This document shows, in pieces, positions 27,298 to 41,689 of a stretch of DNA of 64,000 bases. The first letter of the stretch is position 1, and each line of letters begins with the position of its first letter. The DNA is taken from contig SCHM01000004.1 in assembly GCA_004123355.1 (NCBI GenBank), forward strand, positions 7,591,017-7,655,016, given 5' to 3'. The position numbers and the translations under genes were made by a program. The notes under the pieces are model-generated. The model did no database searches. It was not told where the DNA came from and saw nothing but the letters and a program-made list of their open reading frames with translations. This stretch comes from Amphirosellinia nigrospora. Lineage: Eukaryota; Ascomycota; Sordariomycetes; Xylariales; Xylariaceae.

Positions 27298-28724
27298 ATA
27301 AATAAAAAAGCTCGGTTTTTAAACTATTTAACGGCATAACTTTAATATTTACTATTATTAATATATAGCTAATTAATAATTTAATTATAAAAACTTTGTA
27401 TAAATTTATTAAAATCGAAAACTTAAAATATATAAAATATAATTATAACTTTACTTATTAAACAAAACTACGTTTAAATTTAAAATAATATATATTAGCT
27501 GCTAGTTTTAATATGTTCGAAATAATATAAAAAAAAAAACGTTTATATAAAAACGTATTATTAAAAAATACTAAAAAACTATATAGCTTAATCTTTTTAT
27601 TATTATTATTGCTGTTTAAAAAAATATATATATTATTAATTATATATAATATAATATTAATAGTTATAATAAATATATTTTTTTTATATTTTACCCGCGT
27701 TTTATTTATATTTCCGTTTATATTTAATATAATAAAACGTTAAAGTTTTTAGATTAATTATAGCAGTTAAAAATAGCTTAATAAATTAAATAATTAATTA
27801 GTTAATATATTTTTACAAGTTATCGTTTACGATTTTATTTATATTATTTAATATATTTAATAAATTAGCTATTTAGTTTATTTTTAATTAATTATAATTT
27901 AATAATAAATAATTTTTTTATTTTTATTATATTATTAGTTATATTTATATTTATTATAATAAAAACTTAAATAAAAAGCCTAAAATAAATTTAAATTAAC
28001 TAATAAATAATAATAGTGTTAAAAATACTATAAAAATTTAATTTTTTATTTTTTAAAAAACAAAATTTTATGTTTTTTAATACTTAGAACTTTTTTTTAT
28101 TATTATTATATATAAACTAGCTATAAAACCTAGCTATAAAAGCTATATAAACTTTTAAAAACTTTTATAAAGATTTAAAAAGCTAATATTATTTTAATTA
28201 TTTTTGTAAACTAAAACGTATTATTATTATTATAATATTATTTAAAATAGCTTTAAGCTTTTTTAAAAAATAATACTTTAAAAATCTATAAAAAAAGTTT
28301 TAAAATTTAGCTATAAATTAAAAACATAAAAAAATTATATTAAAATTAAAATAAAAAACTAAAGCTTTTAAAAACCTTAAAAAATTATTAGCTAAATTAA
28401 ACTTTAAATTTTAAATATTTAAATATAAACCTTAGTTATATTTTACTTTTTATTAAATTATTTTTAAATATAAAATTTATTATATTTTTTTTTATAGTTT
28501 TATAAATTTAAATAAAAACTTTTATAATTAAAAACTAAACATTTTAATATTTAAATTTAGCTTTAATATTTGCTTAAAACTTATTATAGCTTTATATAAT
28601 TATTTAGCCTTATAACGTAATATTTAATAGCAAATTTATATAATATTTGTAAATAGTTTTTATAGCTATTTTAATTAAAAAATTAAACTAATTTAATTTA
28701 TAAATAAATATACTACTTAAACGT

Positions 28725-29245
28725 TAAGTTTTTAGTTTTAATATATATTTTTATATATTTTTTAAAGCTTTTTTTATTAAACGTTTATTAAAAAATATAA
28801 TTTAAATATTTATATTTTATTTAAGGTTTATATATATTTTATATATAGTTTAAAGCTTATTTTATTAAACGTTTATTAAAAAATATAATTTAAATATATA
28901 TATTTTTTTTAAAATTTATAATGTTTTTTATATATAATTTAAAGTTTTTTTTACTAAACGTTTATTAAAAAATATAATTTAAATATTTATACTTTTTTTA
29001 AAATTTATATTTTTTTTTATATAAGTTTTAAAAACTTTTTCGTTAAATATTTATTAAACAATATAACTTAAATATTTATACTTTTTCCGAAGTTTATATA
29101 TATTTTTATATAAGCTATAAAGCTTTTTTTTCTTAAACGTTTATTAAAAAGTATAACTTAAATAATTATATTTTTAAAGCTTATTTCGTTAAACGTTCGT
29201 TAAAAAATATAACTTAAATATATATATTTTTTTATTTTTATTTTT
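28725..29245. repeat. Tandem array, unit about 90 bp, about 6 copies
   Basis: Units share ATTAAACGTTTATTAAAAAA, TATAACTTAAATATTTATA and a TTTATATATATTTTTATAT word followed by AGCTTTTTT. Starts recur near 28,775, 28,866, 28,956, 29,045, 29,138 and 29,196. The last copies are less mutated than the first. Confidence 0.65.
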
Positions 29246-30880
29246 ATTTCGGCCTATAATATGCTTGTTGTAAATAGCGTTAAAACAAAACCTAAAAAAA
29301 AAAATCCTTTTTATACGTTTCGTATATAAAAAAACCTTTTATTTTTATATAATTATAATTATAATAAGCTTAAAATAAACATTAAAAATAAAACTTTTAG
29401 TTATAGCTTATATTTAAATATAAAAACGGCTTAAGCTTTTTATAAAAAATAAATAAATAAAACTATAGTTTATTTTTTAAGCTTATTCGAACGCTATAAA
29501 ATTCGTAAAAATATAATTATTTTTAATAAAAACTAAATAATATTTATTTAAGCTTTTAGTTTTATTAATAGTTTTTAATTATTTAAATATTGTTTTTATT
29601 TTATTTAAATTTATAACTATAATTAAAATTTATTAAATTAAAAAAGTTTATATATTTTAATTAGTTATTTTTAATTAATTTTTTAAAGTTTTTTTTTATA
29701 GTTTAAAATAAAATAGCTTTAAAAAAAAATATATTTAATTTTATAAAAACTTTAGAAAAATTTAAATATTAATATAGTTTTTTCGCTTTTTTTTTTAAAA
29801 AGCTAAACTTTTTTTTATTTTTTAAATAAAAACGCTAAAAAAATAATAAAAAAATATTAATAATATTTACTCGTAAATTTTAGCTAACTTTTTTATATTA
29901 TAATTTTAGCAAATATTATTAATAAATATTAAATTAAAAGTTATAATATAATAAAATTTATCGAAATTTTTAATTAAATTAAAACTTATTTAATTAAAAT
30001 ATTTATTAAAGCTAAATAATATTATAATATTATAATTATACTTTTTATATAAAGCTATAAATAATAAATATTTTTTAAATAAAATATAAAAAAGCTTAAA
30101 ATTATTATTAATAATATATTTTACGTTTTTATTAACGTTTTTTATATTTTTTCTTTTAAATTATATATTATAAAAATTATTAATTTTATAAAGTTAAAAT
30201 TAAGTTTATTTAGCTTAAATTTTTCGGCTTATTTATTATAGCTATTTTTATAAGTTTTAAAAAAAATATTAGCTAAAATTAAAAAAAATTTTATTTATAC
30301 TTTATTTTTCGAAACAAAAAATAGTATTTAAAAAAAATAAACAAAAAATATTTTTTTTAAATAAACTTTTAATAATATATCGAGCAAAAAAATCTTTTTT
30401 TATTATATTATAAAATATTATAACCGTTAAAAATATTATATAAAAACTTTTTATAATTTTAATATAATAATAAAAATATAATAATAACTTTATAACTATA
30501 TAATTTATTATTAATAATTATTTTAACTAAAACTAAAGTTTAATAGTTTATATTTATTATTTTTACTATTTTATTTTTAAAATATTAAATAACGTATAAT
30601 TTCCGCTTGCTTTTTAATATATTTTAAATTTTTAAACTATTTAACGTTAATTATTAAACGAACCGTTTTATATAATTTAGCAAAAAACCGCTAATATATT
30701 AAAATAACGCTATATTTATTAATATATTAAATAATTATTAATGCTTTATATTATTTTTAATTAAATTATTTTAAAAAATTATTATATAAAAAAAAACTAT
30801 TAAAGCTTAATTTTTTTCGTTTAGTTTAAACAATTTTTAATAAATATTAAATTAATTTCTAAATAATAACCTAATTAATA

Positions 30881-31010
30881 TTTTAGTTTAAAATAGCTTA
30901 ATTTTAGCTTAAAATAGCCTAGCTTTAGTTTAAAATAACTTAACTTTAGTTTAAAATAATTTAGCTTTAGTTTAAAATAGCCTAGCTTTAATTTAAAATA
31001 ATTTAGCTTT
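30881..31010. repeat. Tandem array, unit 21 bp, 6 copies
   Basis: Six adjacent units of TTTAGTTTAAAATAGCCTAG plus one C differ only at a few C/T or G/A positions. The array ends just before the left LTR of the fossil element at 31,022. Confidence 0.75.
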
Positions 31011-31021
31011 TATAAGCTTAA

Positions 31022-31189
31022 TATAATAAATTATAGCTTTAAAGCTAAAAAATACTATTTATTAATTACAATAAAAAAAAAAATTTATGCGCGCTAGCGT
31101 ATATAAAAAAGCTACTATATAATAGCTTTAGTTTAAGGCCGGAGTTATAACTTAAGTTATAAGCTTATTAGCCTAGTTAATTTATAATA
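31022..31189 (-). repeat. Left LTR of the fossil retroelement
   Basis: It matches the right LTR along its full length, with differences almost all of the C-to-T and G-to-A type. It contains the palindrome TTATAACTTAAGTTATAA, the RIP-changed form of the one in the right LTR. Confidence 0.7.
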
Positions 31190-31351
31190 TTACTTTTTTT
31201 TTATTTATTTATAAGCGTAAATATAACTAATAAAGCGTAAAAAATAATTTTTTGCCGTTAAGTTTTATTTAATAATATATTGCTATTTTATATTGCTTGT
31301 TTATTAATATTGCTGCTTTATATTGCTTTTGTTTAATTATATAAAAAAAAA

Positions 31352-31389
<38 letters not shown>

Positions 31390-31519
31390 TTATTTTTATA
31401 AATTTTATTACTTTTAAACGCTTAATTTATAACTAAAATATAAGCTATTTTTTATTTATATTAAAGTAATAAAAAACTATTTATTTTTAAATATTTTAAA
31501 ATAAATATATATTTTAAAC

Positions 31520-33104
31520 TAATATTAAAAGCTTTTTAATTTAAAAGTAAAAATATTTAAGTTTTTAAAAATTATATATTTAAATTAATAAATAAATTAT
31601 AATTATTAGTTATATTAGTTTTTTTTTTTTAATAAGTTATATATAGTAAAACTTATTATTTTATTTTAATTTATTAATATAATATTTGTTTTTTATATAA
31701 TATATAATTATATTATAAAAATATTTAGCTATTTAATTAATAATAATAATAAATTTATTTATATAAAATATTAATATATAATATTTTTATATATTTATTT
31801 TATTAATAATAATAATATATTAAAATTATATTATTATTTTATAATTAGATTATAATTTTAAACTATAAAATAAAATTAAAAATTAAATATTATAATAAAT
31901 AACTAATTTTTATTTTAAATAAAAAAACTTATTATAATATTAAAATTTTTAAAACGATTTTTAATTTAAATAAAATTAAAAAAGTTTTTTAATAAATATA
32001 AATTATTATTTTAAATTTTAAATATAATTAAAACTATTTTTAATTTTAAATATAATTATAAGCTATTTTTAATTTTAAATATAATTATTTATATTTTAAA
32101 TAATAATATTATTATAAAATATATTAATTTTTATAATATATTAAATTTTTATTTTTTTTAAAAAAAGCTTAAATTTACTAATAAGTTTAAAAAAAACTTT
32201 ATAAATTAGTTAAAATATTTAAAAAAAAAAAACTTTTTAAAAAAAACTTAAATTTATTAATAAATTTAAAAAAAACTTTATAAACTAGCTAAAACGTTTA
32301 AAAAAAAAAACTTTTAAAAAAAGCTTAAACTTATTAATAAATTTAAAAAAAACTTTATAAGCTAGCTAAAACGTTTAAAAAAAAAAAACTCGAAAATTTA
32401 AAAAACGCGTTTATTATAATCGATTTAAAGCTTTAAAATTTTTAAAAATTTAAAAACTATATTTAAAATATTATAATAAAAACAAAAAAACAAATAAAAA
32501 AAGTTATAAATAAATATTTTATAAAAAATATTATTATATTTATTATATTAATATAATAATTAATTTTATAATAATTATAGTTTTTTTAAAAAATAGCTTA
32601 ATAAAAATTATATTTAAATAAAGTTTATAATAATAATATTAGTTTATAACTTAAAAATAATAAATATTTAAATTAATATTAAATTAAAAAAATAAAAAAA
32701 TAAAATAACTATAAATATAATTAAACAAATAATATTAAATAATTACGTTTAATATAATATATAATTATTAAATAATTAAGTTTAATAGAATATATAACTA
32801 TTAAATATTTAAATTTAATATAATTTATAATAAAAAAAATTAAAAATAAAACTTTATAATTTATTTATATTATATTATTTTTAATATAAATATTTAACTT
32901 TAAATTATTTTATTAAATTTATAATTATCCGTATAATAAAAAATAAATACTAAAAACCGAATATATATAATAGTAAATAAAAATAAAAAAGTTTTTAATT
33001 CGGGTAAAAAAATTTTTTATTTAAGATATAAAAAACAAAAAAAATTTTTATCGATAAGAAAACCTTTTTTTTATTTAGTTATACTTTTTTATAAAACTTA
33101 AGCA
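31520..33104 (+). repeat. Copy B of the dispersed repeat (1.59 kb), LTR-like
   Basis: This is the second copy of the unit at 25,740-27,297, in the same orientation. Start and end words agree, and it ends in ACTTAAGCA. It lies inside the LTR fossil of 31,022-39,615, while copy A lies outside it. The pair is thus more likely two separate insertions (or solo LTRs) than the two ends of one element. I could not fix a matching target-site duplication. Confidence 0.6.
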
Positions 33105-36100
33105 TAGCTATTAATTAGCTATTTATTAGCTGTTTTTATTTTATTTTTATTTTATTTTTTTTTATTTTAAAAAAAAAACTAATCGTTATAAACTTAAATA
33201 GCTTTTTTTTAGCTTATAAGCTATTTATTTGCCCGCTTAATAAAGCTTAAGATTTTTTATACTATAAAATAATTATTTAGCCGCTTTTATCCGTTTAATA
33301 TTTATTATAATAATATATAATATATTTTTTATTTAGCTAAAAACTTTTAAGCTTTTTATATTAACGCTAAAAATAAATAATAATTTATTTAATATTTTTT
33401 AATTATTTTTAAGCTTTATTTTTTTAAAGCTGCTTTTTTTTTACTAACGTACTATTAAATACTAATAAATATTATAATATTTACGCCGGCTTAAATAAAA
33501 AGTTAAAATATATATATACTTTTATAAATATTTCGTATTTATTTTTATTTTTTTATTACTAATAAATAGCTTTATAGCTATTTATACTATTAATATAATT
33601 AAAGCTTTTAATAAATTATATAATATTATATATAATTATAATAATAAAAATATAAATAAATATTAATATATTATATTAGTTTAATATTTATTAATTTTTT
33701 GTTTAAATATTATTATAACCTAAAAAATTACTAGCGCGTTGCTATATAAATTATAAGTTTTTATAGCTTTAAAACTATTTTTTTTTATTAATAAATAGTT
33801 TAAGCGCTAAAAAAAAATTCTTAGTTTTATATTTATTACTTTTTATAAAAATAATAGCTTAATATTTATAATAAATAGCTTATTATAAACTAAAAAATAA
33901 ATAAATATTTATAAACTATTAATAATATTTTTATTTTATTAAATATATATTATAAAATATATTTTTTTTTGCTTAAAAATATTAAATTTTTTTTAAATAA
34001 ACTATTTTTAAGCTTATTTTTTTAGTTAAAACTTCTATTTAGCAAAAAACATATATAAAAAATACTTTTAAGCCGTAATTATAGCGCTAATTATAGCGCT
34101 TTTATTAATAATAATAGCGCTATAAAAATATTAATATAAAAATTAATTAATAGTTTTATTTTTATTTTATATAAATTTATTAATAACTTTTTATTTATTT
34201 TTAATAAAATAGTTTAAGCTTTTTATAATTTAAACTTTAGTTAATATAGCCGCTTTTTTTTATAAACTATTTGTTTTTTTTTTACTTTTAAATAAAATAA
34301 ACTAATTTATTACTAATTAAAAAAAAAAAATAAATAAAAAAAAATAAAAAAAAATAAATAATATATTTTATATAACTTACTATATAATATTTAATCAATA
34401 AATTATTATTCGGTTATTTTTTAGTTATTTTTTAAATATTTTTTAAAATATATTTTAAAAATATTTTTATTTTATTATTTAATAACGTAACCTTTTTTTT
34501 TCTTTATTATTAGCTTAATATATTTATTTATAGCTTTATAATAGCGTTCGAATAATTTTAATACTTTTATTTTTTTAAAATTATAAATTAGCTTTTATAT
34601 AAGCTATTAATAATTTTTTTATTTTATTAAAACTTATTAATAAATTAAGCTTTTTTTATTTTTTTTATATTTATTTTTGTTTAAAATATATTTTTACTTA
34701 ATATTTATTTTATTTAAATATTATTACTAAAAGTTAAACGTTTAAGTTTAATTATAAAAATAAAAAATTAATAATAGCTTATTATAATAAATCGATATAA
34801 AAACAAAAATATATTTTTTTAAAAATATTAAGCTTTATTATATATAAACTAATAATTTTAATAACTTTATATTTAAAATATAATTAAACTAACTTTTAAA
34901 AAAGCTAGTTTATAGTAATATTTTTAAATTTAGTTATATTTAATTATTTATTTTATAATATTTAGCAAAAAATCGCTTAATATTAATTATTTTTTTTATT
35001 TTTTATTACGCTATTATTATTATTATTTAAACAAACTATTAAATATTTTATAACTTTTAAATAAAAGCTTTTATTAAAGCTTTTAGCTTATAAATAAATA
35101 TAAATAAATATTTTACCCGTTTTATAAGTTTAATATAATATTTATATTATATAAAAAAAAACTTAGCTTTATAATTAATAAGTTTTTATTATTAATCGTA
35201 AATATTATTCTTAAAAATAAATTTTTTTAATTAAACTATATATAAACTATAAAAGCGTAAAAATAAATTAGTATTTTTTAATTCGCTTATTTTATTATTT
35301 TATTAGTTTTTAAATAATAAATTATATTTAATTTTTATTTAATATTAATTAATTTATATAATTATTATTAAAAACTTTTTATTTAATTTAATTTTTAATT
35401 ATTTATAATATTTTAAAAAATCTATAAAAACGCTAAAAATAATTAATAAACCGTTTAATATATATTTTTACGCTTATTAAGTTTATTATTTTTATTATAA
35501 CTATTTTATTTAATTTATTTATAATAACTATTATAAAAAATAAATTATTTTTATTTTTTATTAATAAATCCGTTATAAAGTTTATTAATAGTTTATTTTA
35601 AAACTATTTTAATACTAATAAAAATTTAAAAAGTTTTTATTTTTTTATATTTTTAAACGTTTTTTTTGCTATATACGTTATAATTATTAATAAAATAATA
35701 TATTATTTAATATATTTTTAGCTAAAAATAACTTTTTAAAAAATAGCTAAAATATTATTACGTTTTAAATAATTAATTAATATAAAATTATAATAATTTT
35801 AAATTAAACCGGTTTAAAATAGCTTTTATTTTAATATTTATATTTAGCTTTAATATTTAAATAAATTATTAGCTTTAATTTTATATTTAAATATTAATAT
35901 ATTAAAAAGTTTTTTTTAATTTTAAAATTTATAAAGAATTTTTTTTTATTATTTTTTATAGTTTTTATAATTAATTAATAGTTTAAATATTATTTTATAA
36001 CTATATTTTATTTTTATTATAAATTTTTATTTATAAAAACATTTTATTTTATAAAATTCTTTTATTTGTTAGCTTTATAGCTATTATATAAATATTAGTT

Positions 36101-39100
36101 TTTAGCTTTTTTTTTATTTTTTTTTTTTTAAAAGTTAAAATTTTCGGCTAAAAAATTATTCGTTAATTTTAAAAAATAAATTTTATTTTTATTTAAAAAA
36201 AACGTTTAATTATTTATTATTTATTTTAGCTTTATAAAATAATATAAATTTAAAATTTATAAAAAATTCGGCCTATCGAACTTATTATTTAGAAAATTTT
36301 TTAATTATTATAAAATATTTTAAGTTTTTATAGTTTAATAAAATTAAAAACGCTTTTTTTAAACTTTAAAGTTTAATATTTTATATTTTTAAATAATTTT
36401 TATTATTAATAGTTTTTTATTATATATTTTATAATTAATTTTATAAATAAAAGCTTTTAAAAAAAATAAACTATTAAATAAAAAAATCTTTATTTATTAT
36501 ATTAAAATAAATAATTTTTATAAATTATTTTTAAATAATTAGCTTTTATAATTATAAGCTTGTTTAAATTAAATTAAACGAAAATTAGTTTTAATATAAA
36601 AAACTTTTAAACTTTTTAAAAGCTATTTTTTTTATTTTTTTTTAAAAAAAAAACTTTTTTTTTATAAACAAAATAAATAATATAATAATATTTAAATATT
36701 TAAAAATAAACTATTAATAAAAATTTATAAATTTTAAAAAGCTTTTTATATTTTTAAACAATTTAAAAGCTTTTTATTTTTAAATAGTTTTTATTTTTTA
36801 AAATTTATATATATTTTAACGCTTTTTTAATAATAAACTTAAAATATTTAGTTTTTATTATTTTAAATTTATATTTATTAATATTAAAATATAATTTTAT
36901 AGCTTTTAAAATATTTAATATTTATTTTATTTTTTTATATAGTTTTTTTTTAATTTATTAAACTATATTAAAACGTTATTTATATACGTAAATATAAATA
37001 TATTTAAATATTAACGTAAAATTAAATTTATATAGTATTAAAATATAACTAAAATTTTTAATAGCCCGAAAAAATAATTAATTATTCGAAAAATCTAAAT
37101 TAAATATAAAACGCTATTTTTTATTTATTTTTTTTTTTAATATAAAGCTTATAAAAAATAGCTTTTATATTTAGTTTAATAAATAATATTTTTAATAAAT
37201 TTATTAACGTTTTTAAAATTAAAAAAAAAAATATTTATTTATTTATATTATAATATTAAACGTTTAATAATTAATATAAAAATATAATTTTTTTTTTAAT
37301 TTTTTATAAATAGTATTAAAGCTTTTATTAATAAACTATTAATATAAATATAGCTTTTATTAAATAATTTTATAAATATTTTTTATAATATTAATAGTTT
37401 ATTTTTAATATATTATATAATAGCTTTTATAAAACTAAAAGTTTTTATTTTTATTATTTTATATAATAAAGATTTTATAATTTATTTTTTATAATATAAA
37501 AATAATTTATTTTTTTTTTTTTATCGAATAGTTTTATTTAAAGTTTAAACTTTTTTAATAATTATATTTTTATTTTTATTATATTTTTTAATATAAGCGT
37601 TTTTATAATATTTATTAATATAATTATAAATATTAATACGTTTATTATTTTAAAACGTTTTAATTTTTTAATTTTTACTTTAAAAACTATTATATTAAAC
37701 TATTTAACTTTTTATATTTATTATAGCTATTAAATTTTTAATATATAACTTAATTTTTATATTTTAAAATAGCTAGCTTTTTTATATTAATTATATATTT
37801 ATAAGCTATATATTATTTTTAATTTTTTTATTTATAACTTTTTTAAAATTAAATTATATTATAAATAGTTTATTATATACGCTAATATTTATTATTAAAA
37901 ACTATTTATATTAGTTTTATATAAATTATTTTATTAATAATTTTTTATTTTATTATTATTTTTATAGTTTTTTTAATATAATATTAATATATAATAAATA
38001 TAAACGCTAGGCTAATAAACTATTATAATAGTTATATTTATAATTTTAATTTATTAATATTTTAATAATTAATATTTTATTATAAATAAAATTTATAATA
38101 AAAATATATTATTTATATATTATTTTAGTTTAGCTTTTAAGCTTATAAAAATTAAATTTTTTATATATTTTATTTATAACTAAAAATAAAAACTATTTAT
38201 TTTTTAATTTTTTAAAATTTATTAATAAATTTTTAGTATTTATTATTACGTTATATTAATATAAAAAAATATTTACTATAAAATAGCCCGTTTTTTTATA
38301 TTTAAAATATTATTTATTAACTTTTTATTTATTTAGCTTAATATTTAATATTTAATAAGCTTAAAGCTTATAATAAACTAAAATAATATTAATAGTTTTA
38401 ATTTTTATTATAACTATATTATTTTTAATATTTATAATAAAAAAAAACTAATAAATAAATAATAATTATTATTTTTTTTTGCTATTTTTTATATTAGTTT
38501 TAATATAATAGCTTTAGCTTTCGAAATAGCTAATTATAGCTATAATTTTATTAATTTATTTATTATAATTTTTAAAAAAATTATTTCGGGAAATTAAAAT
38601 AAAAATAAGCTATTTATTTAGTGCTTTTTTTAATATAACTAGCTTAGCTTTATTAATTTATAACGTATTATTTATATTTATAAATATACGTTTTTATTCC
38701 GAAAAAAATTTAAAAAATAATTTTTTATTTTATATAAATAAAAATAGCTTTAAAACAGCTTTTCGCAAATAATTAATATTAAAATAATAATTATAAAAAA
38801 CTATATAAACTTTATAAAATCGTAGGTTTAAAAACGCTTACTAATAATAAAAAATAACGTAGTTATAGTTTTAATAATACTTTTAAACTATTTATTAATT
38901 TAATAAAACTTATTATAATTATTTTTTATAAACTTAATATTTTAATCGAATTTTTATTTTATAGCTACTTTTTATAAAAAATTTTATATAAATATTTATA
39001 AACTTATTTAGCTAAAATAAAAATTTACGTTTTAATTTATTAAAAAAATTAGCCGCTTTTATAAAATTTTTTATTTATAACTATTTTGCTATAAAAAATA

Positions 39101-39445
39101 ATAATACTAGCGTTAAATATTAAAACATAAAATAAAAGCAGCACTATATATATTTATTTATTTTTTATAACTATATATATTAACGTTTAAATCTTATTAA
39201 TTATTAAAAATAATTTAAATTTATTTAAAAAATATTAATACTATTTAATTAATAATAACTATTTGCTTTTATAGCTTTTATTAAAAACTATTTAATAAAG
39301 CTTAAATTATATCGTTTAAGCTTTAAATCGTTATAAAAAATTTTATAAAAAACTTTTTATTATTTATATATCTATTAATCTTTATTGCTATATAGCTAAT
39401 AAACTATATATTTGCTGTTTAAAAATAAAATAATTATAATTAATA

Positions 39446-39615
39446 TATAATAAATTATAGCTTTAAAACTAAAAAATACTATTTATTAACTATAATAAAA
39501 AAAAAAAAATCTATACGTACTAGCATATATAGAAAGGCTACTATATAGTAGCTCCGGCTCGGGGCTAGAGCTATAACCTAGGTTATAAGCTTACCAGCCT
39601 GGCTAACCTGTAACA
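39446..39615 (-). repeat. Right LTR of the fossil retroelement
   Basis: This is an island of nearly normal composition inside the AT block. It carries two perfect palindromes, CTACTATATAGTAG and TATAACCTAGGTTATA, and a poly-A/T tract. It escaped most RIP, unlike the left copy. Confidence 0.7.
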
Positions 39616-40333
39616 CTTAGCTTTTTTAAGCCTATTATAATATATAATACTTTAAAAAAAACTATAAATAACTTTAAGGCTTTAAAAACAATAAGCTTAT
39701 ATATACGCTAAATATTATTTTTTTATTATTTAAAATATTAATATTATATAGTTATTTTTTTATAATATTTATAAAAACTTAAGCAAAATTAGTTCTAAGT
39801 TCTAGTTTTAATTTAGCGCTAATTTATATTTTTATTATATATAGCTTAAATAATATAATAAATCGTAGTTTAAACAAACAATTTTTTTATAACGTTTTAA
39901 AAGCGTATATTTAACTTTAAACTTTAAATAAAATTATTATTATATTTAGTAGCTAAAATTATATATTAATATAAAAAATATAAACTTTTTATTTTTTAAT
40001 TTAATAGTTTTTTCGAATAGTTTTTTAATAAATATTATTATAGTAAGCTTTATTTCGGACTAAAATAATACGCTAGTATAAAACTTTAGCTCGAAAATCG
40101 CCGGATAAACAATATTTTTTACTTCGGTTAAATCGTTAAACTTTAAAAACTTTAGCTATTTAAAGCTTTTATTAAAACTATAATTTATAATTTAATAATA
40201 GCTAAAAAAAGCGAAGCTTAACAATAAAAAGTAAAAAAAAATAAACTATATATAAGTTAATAAATAAAAATATTATAAATAAGTTAATAAAAAAAAAATT
40301 TTATAAAAAAAAAATATTTATATATAAAAATAA

Positions 40334-40530
40334 AAAACTAAATTAAAAAGTATAATTGTTTTAATATTATAATTAGTTAAAGTAGCTTAAAACTAAGTTA
40401 AAAAATATAATTGTTTTAATATTATAGTTAGTTAAAACAGCTAAGCTTAAAACTAAATTAAGAAATATAATTGCTTTAATATTATAGTTAGCTAAAGCGG
40501 CTTAAAACTAAATTAAAAAATATAATTGCT
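40334..40530. repeat. Tandem array, unit about 54-60 bp, 3.5 copies
   Basis: Units share AAAACTAAATTAAAAAATAT followed by AATTGCTTTAATATTATAGT and AGCTAAAGCGGCTT. Starts are near 40,335, 40,389, 40,449 and 40,504. Confidence 0.7.
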
Positions 40531-41689
40531 AGTTTTTATATTTAAAATAGCTTTATATTTATTTTTTAATTTTATAAACTTTTATAAACTTATATAACTA
40601 TTTATTTATTATTTTATTTAAATAAAACAACCTTTTAATTTTTATTTAACTATTTTTAAGCTGTTTAAAGTTTTTAAGTTTATATTCGCTATATTTATAA
40701 TTTTATATTTTACTATATAATAACTAAAATTAGTTTTATTTTTATAGTTTAACGTTATTAAAACTAAATTATAAGCGGGTAATATAAACTAGCTATAGTA
40801 TTTATTATTATTTAATAGCTAATAAAAACTATTTTTAAATCTATTTTAATATTAGCTAATAAATTATTATAGCTACTTTAATAAATAAAAACGTTATATA
40901 TTTTTCCGAAATACTACGTATTTTACGCTTTTAATATAGCTATTTTTATTATTATAGCTATAAAAGCTTTTATTATACCCGGGTATAAAATATTAAATTT
41001 TACTAAAATATACTTTATAATAATATTATATATAGCAAATATAACTAAAGCTTTATTATATAATATAATTTAAACTTTTTAAAATAATATTTTTAAGCTT
41101 TTAAAATATTATAAATCGCTAAAAGTAATATTAAATATGGTTATATTACTAATAATTTTATATTAAATTTTTAAATCCTCTTTAGCAAGCAATAGTATAC
41201 CTGGCGGTATTATTAAGCATTAGTTAAATTTTTCTATAAAATTAAATAATTATATAAATTATAGTTCGTATATATATTTTAAATAAAACTATTTTTAAGC
41301 TTTATTATAATTATTAATATTTTAACTAATAATTATTAGTTTATTTAAACTTATTTAATTAATAGTTAAATAAAATAAATATTATTTATAAATAATATTA
41401 AACTAATTATATATTTAACGTGCTTTTATTATTTTTTTCGGTAAAAGTTTTAGTTTAAAAAGATTTTATAAAGCTTAAAAATAATAATACTTATATAATA
41501 ATATTTTAACTTAATATTTAAATTTTATAGCTTAATAATATTATTATTTAAATAAAAATTAAATATTTAATAATTATTACGATTAAAATCCTTTTTTTTT
41601 CTTTTTTTCCGAACTTATATTATATAATTATACTAGCTTGTACTATTAGCTAGTATTATTTTAATAAATATTTTTTTTAACAGGTTAAT

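Larger units (their letters stand above)
31022..39615 (-). mobile_element. RIP-degraded LTR retrotransposon fossil (8.6 kb)
   Basis: Two direct repeats bound the element: 31,022-31,189 (168 bp) and 39,446-39,615 (170 bp). They share the start TATAATAAATTATAGCTTTA and the end, which is TAACA in the right copy. They are bounded by CTTAA on the left and CTTAG on the right, a 5-bp target-site duplication that differs only by a G-to-A change. Read on the minus strand the LTR opens TGTTACAGG, as many fungal Ty3/Gypsy-type LTRs do. A purine-rich run adjoins the inner side of the left LTR, so I infer minus orientation. The family (Gypsy or Copia) cannot be told because the interior is fully RIP-degraded. 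The element is broken beyond recognition of genes. A copy of another dispersed repeat (31,520-33,104) lies within it. The right LTR is far less mutated than the left. Confidence 0.65.

Noticed and set aside
25740-33104. A single 7.4-kb LTR element bounded by the two 1.56-1.59 kb repeats
   Set aside because: The left LTR of the better supported 31,022-39,615 element lies inside this span, and the flanks give no matching target duplication.
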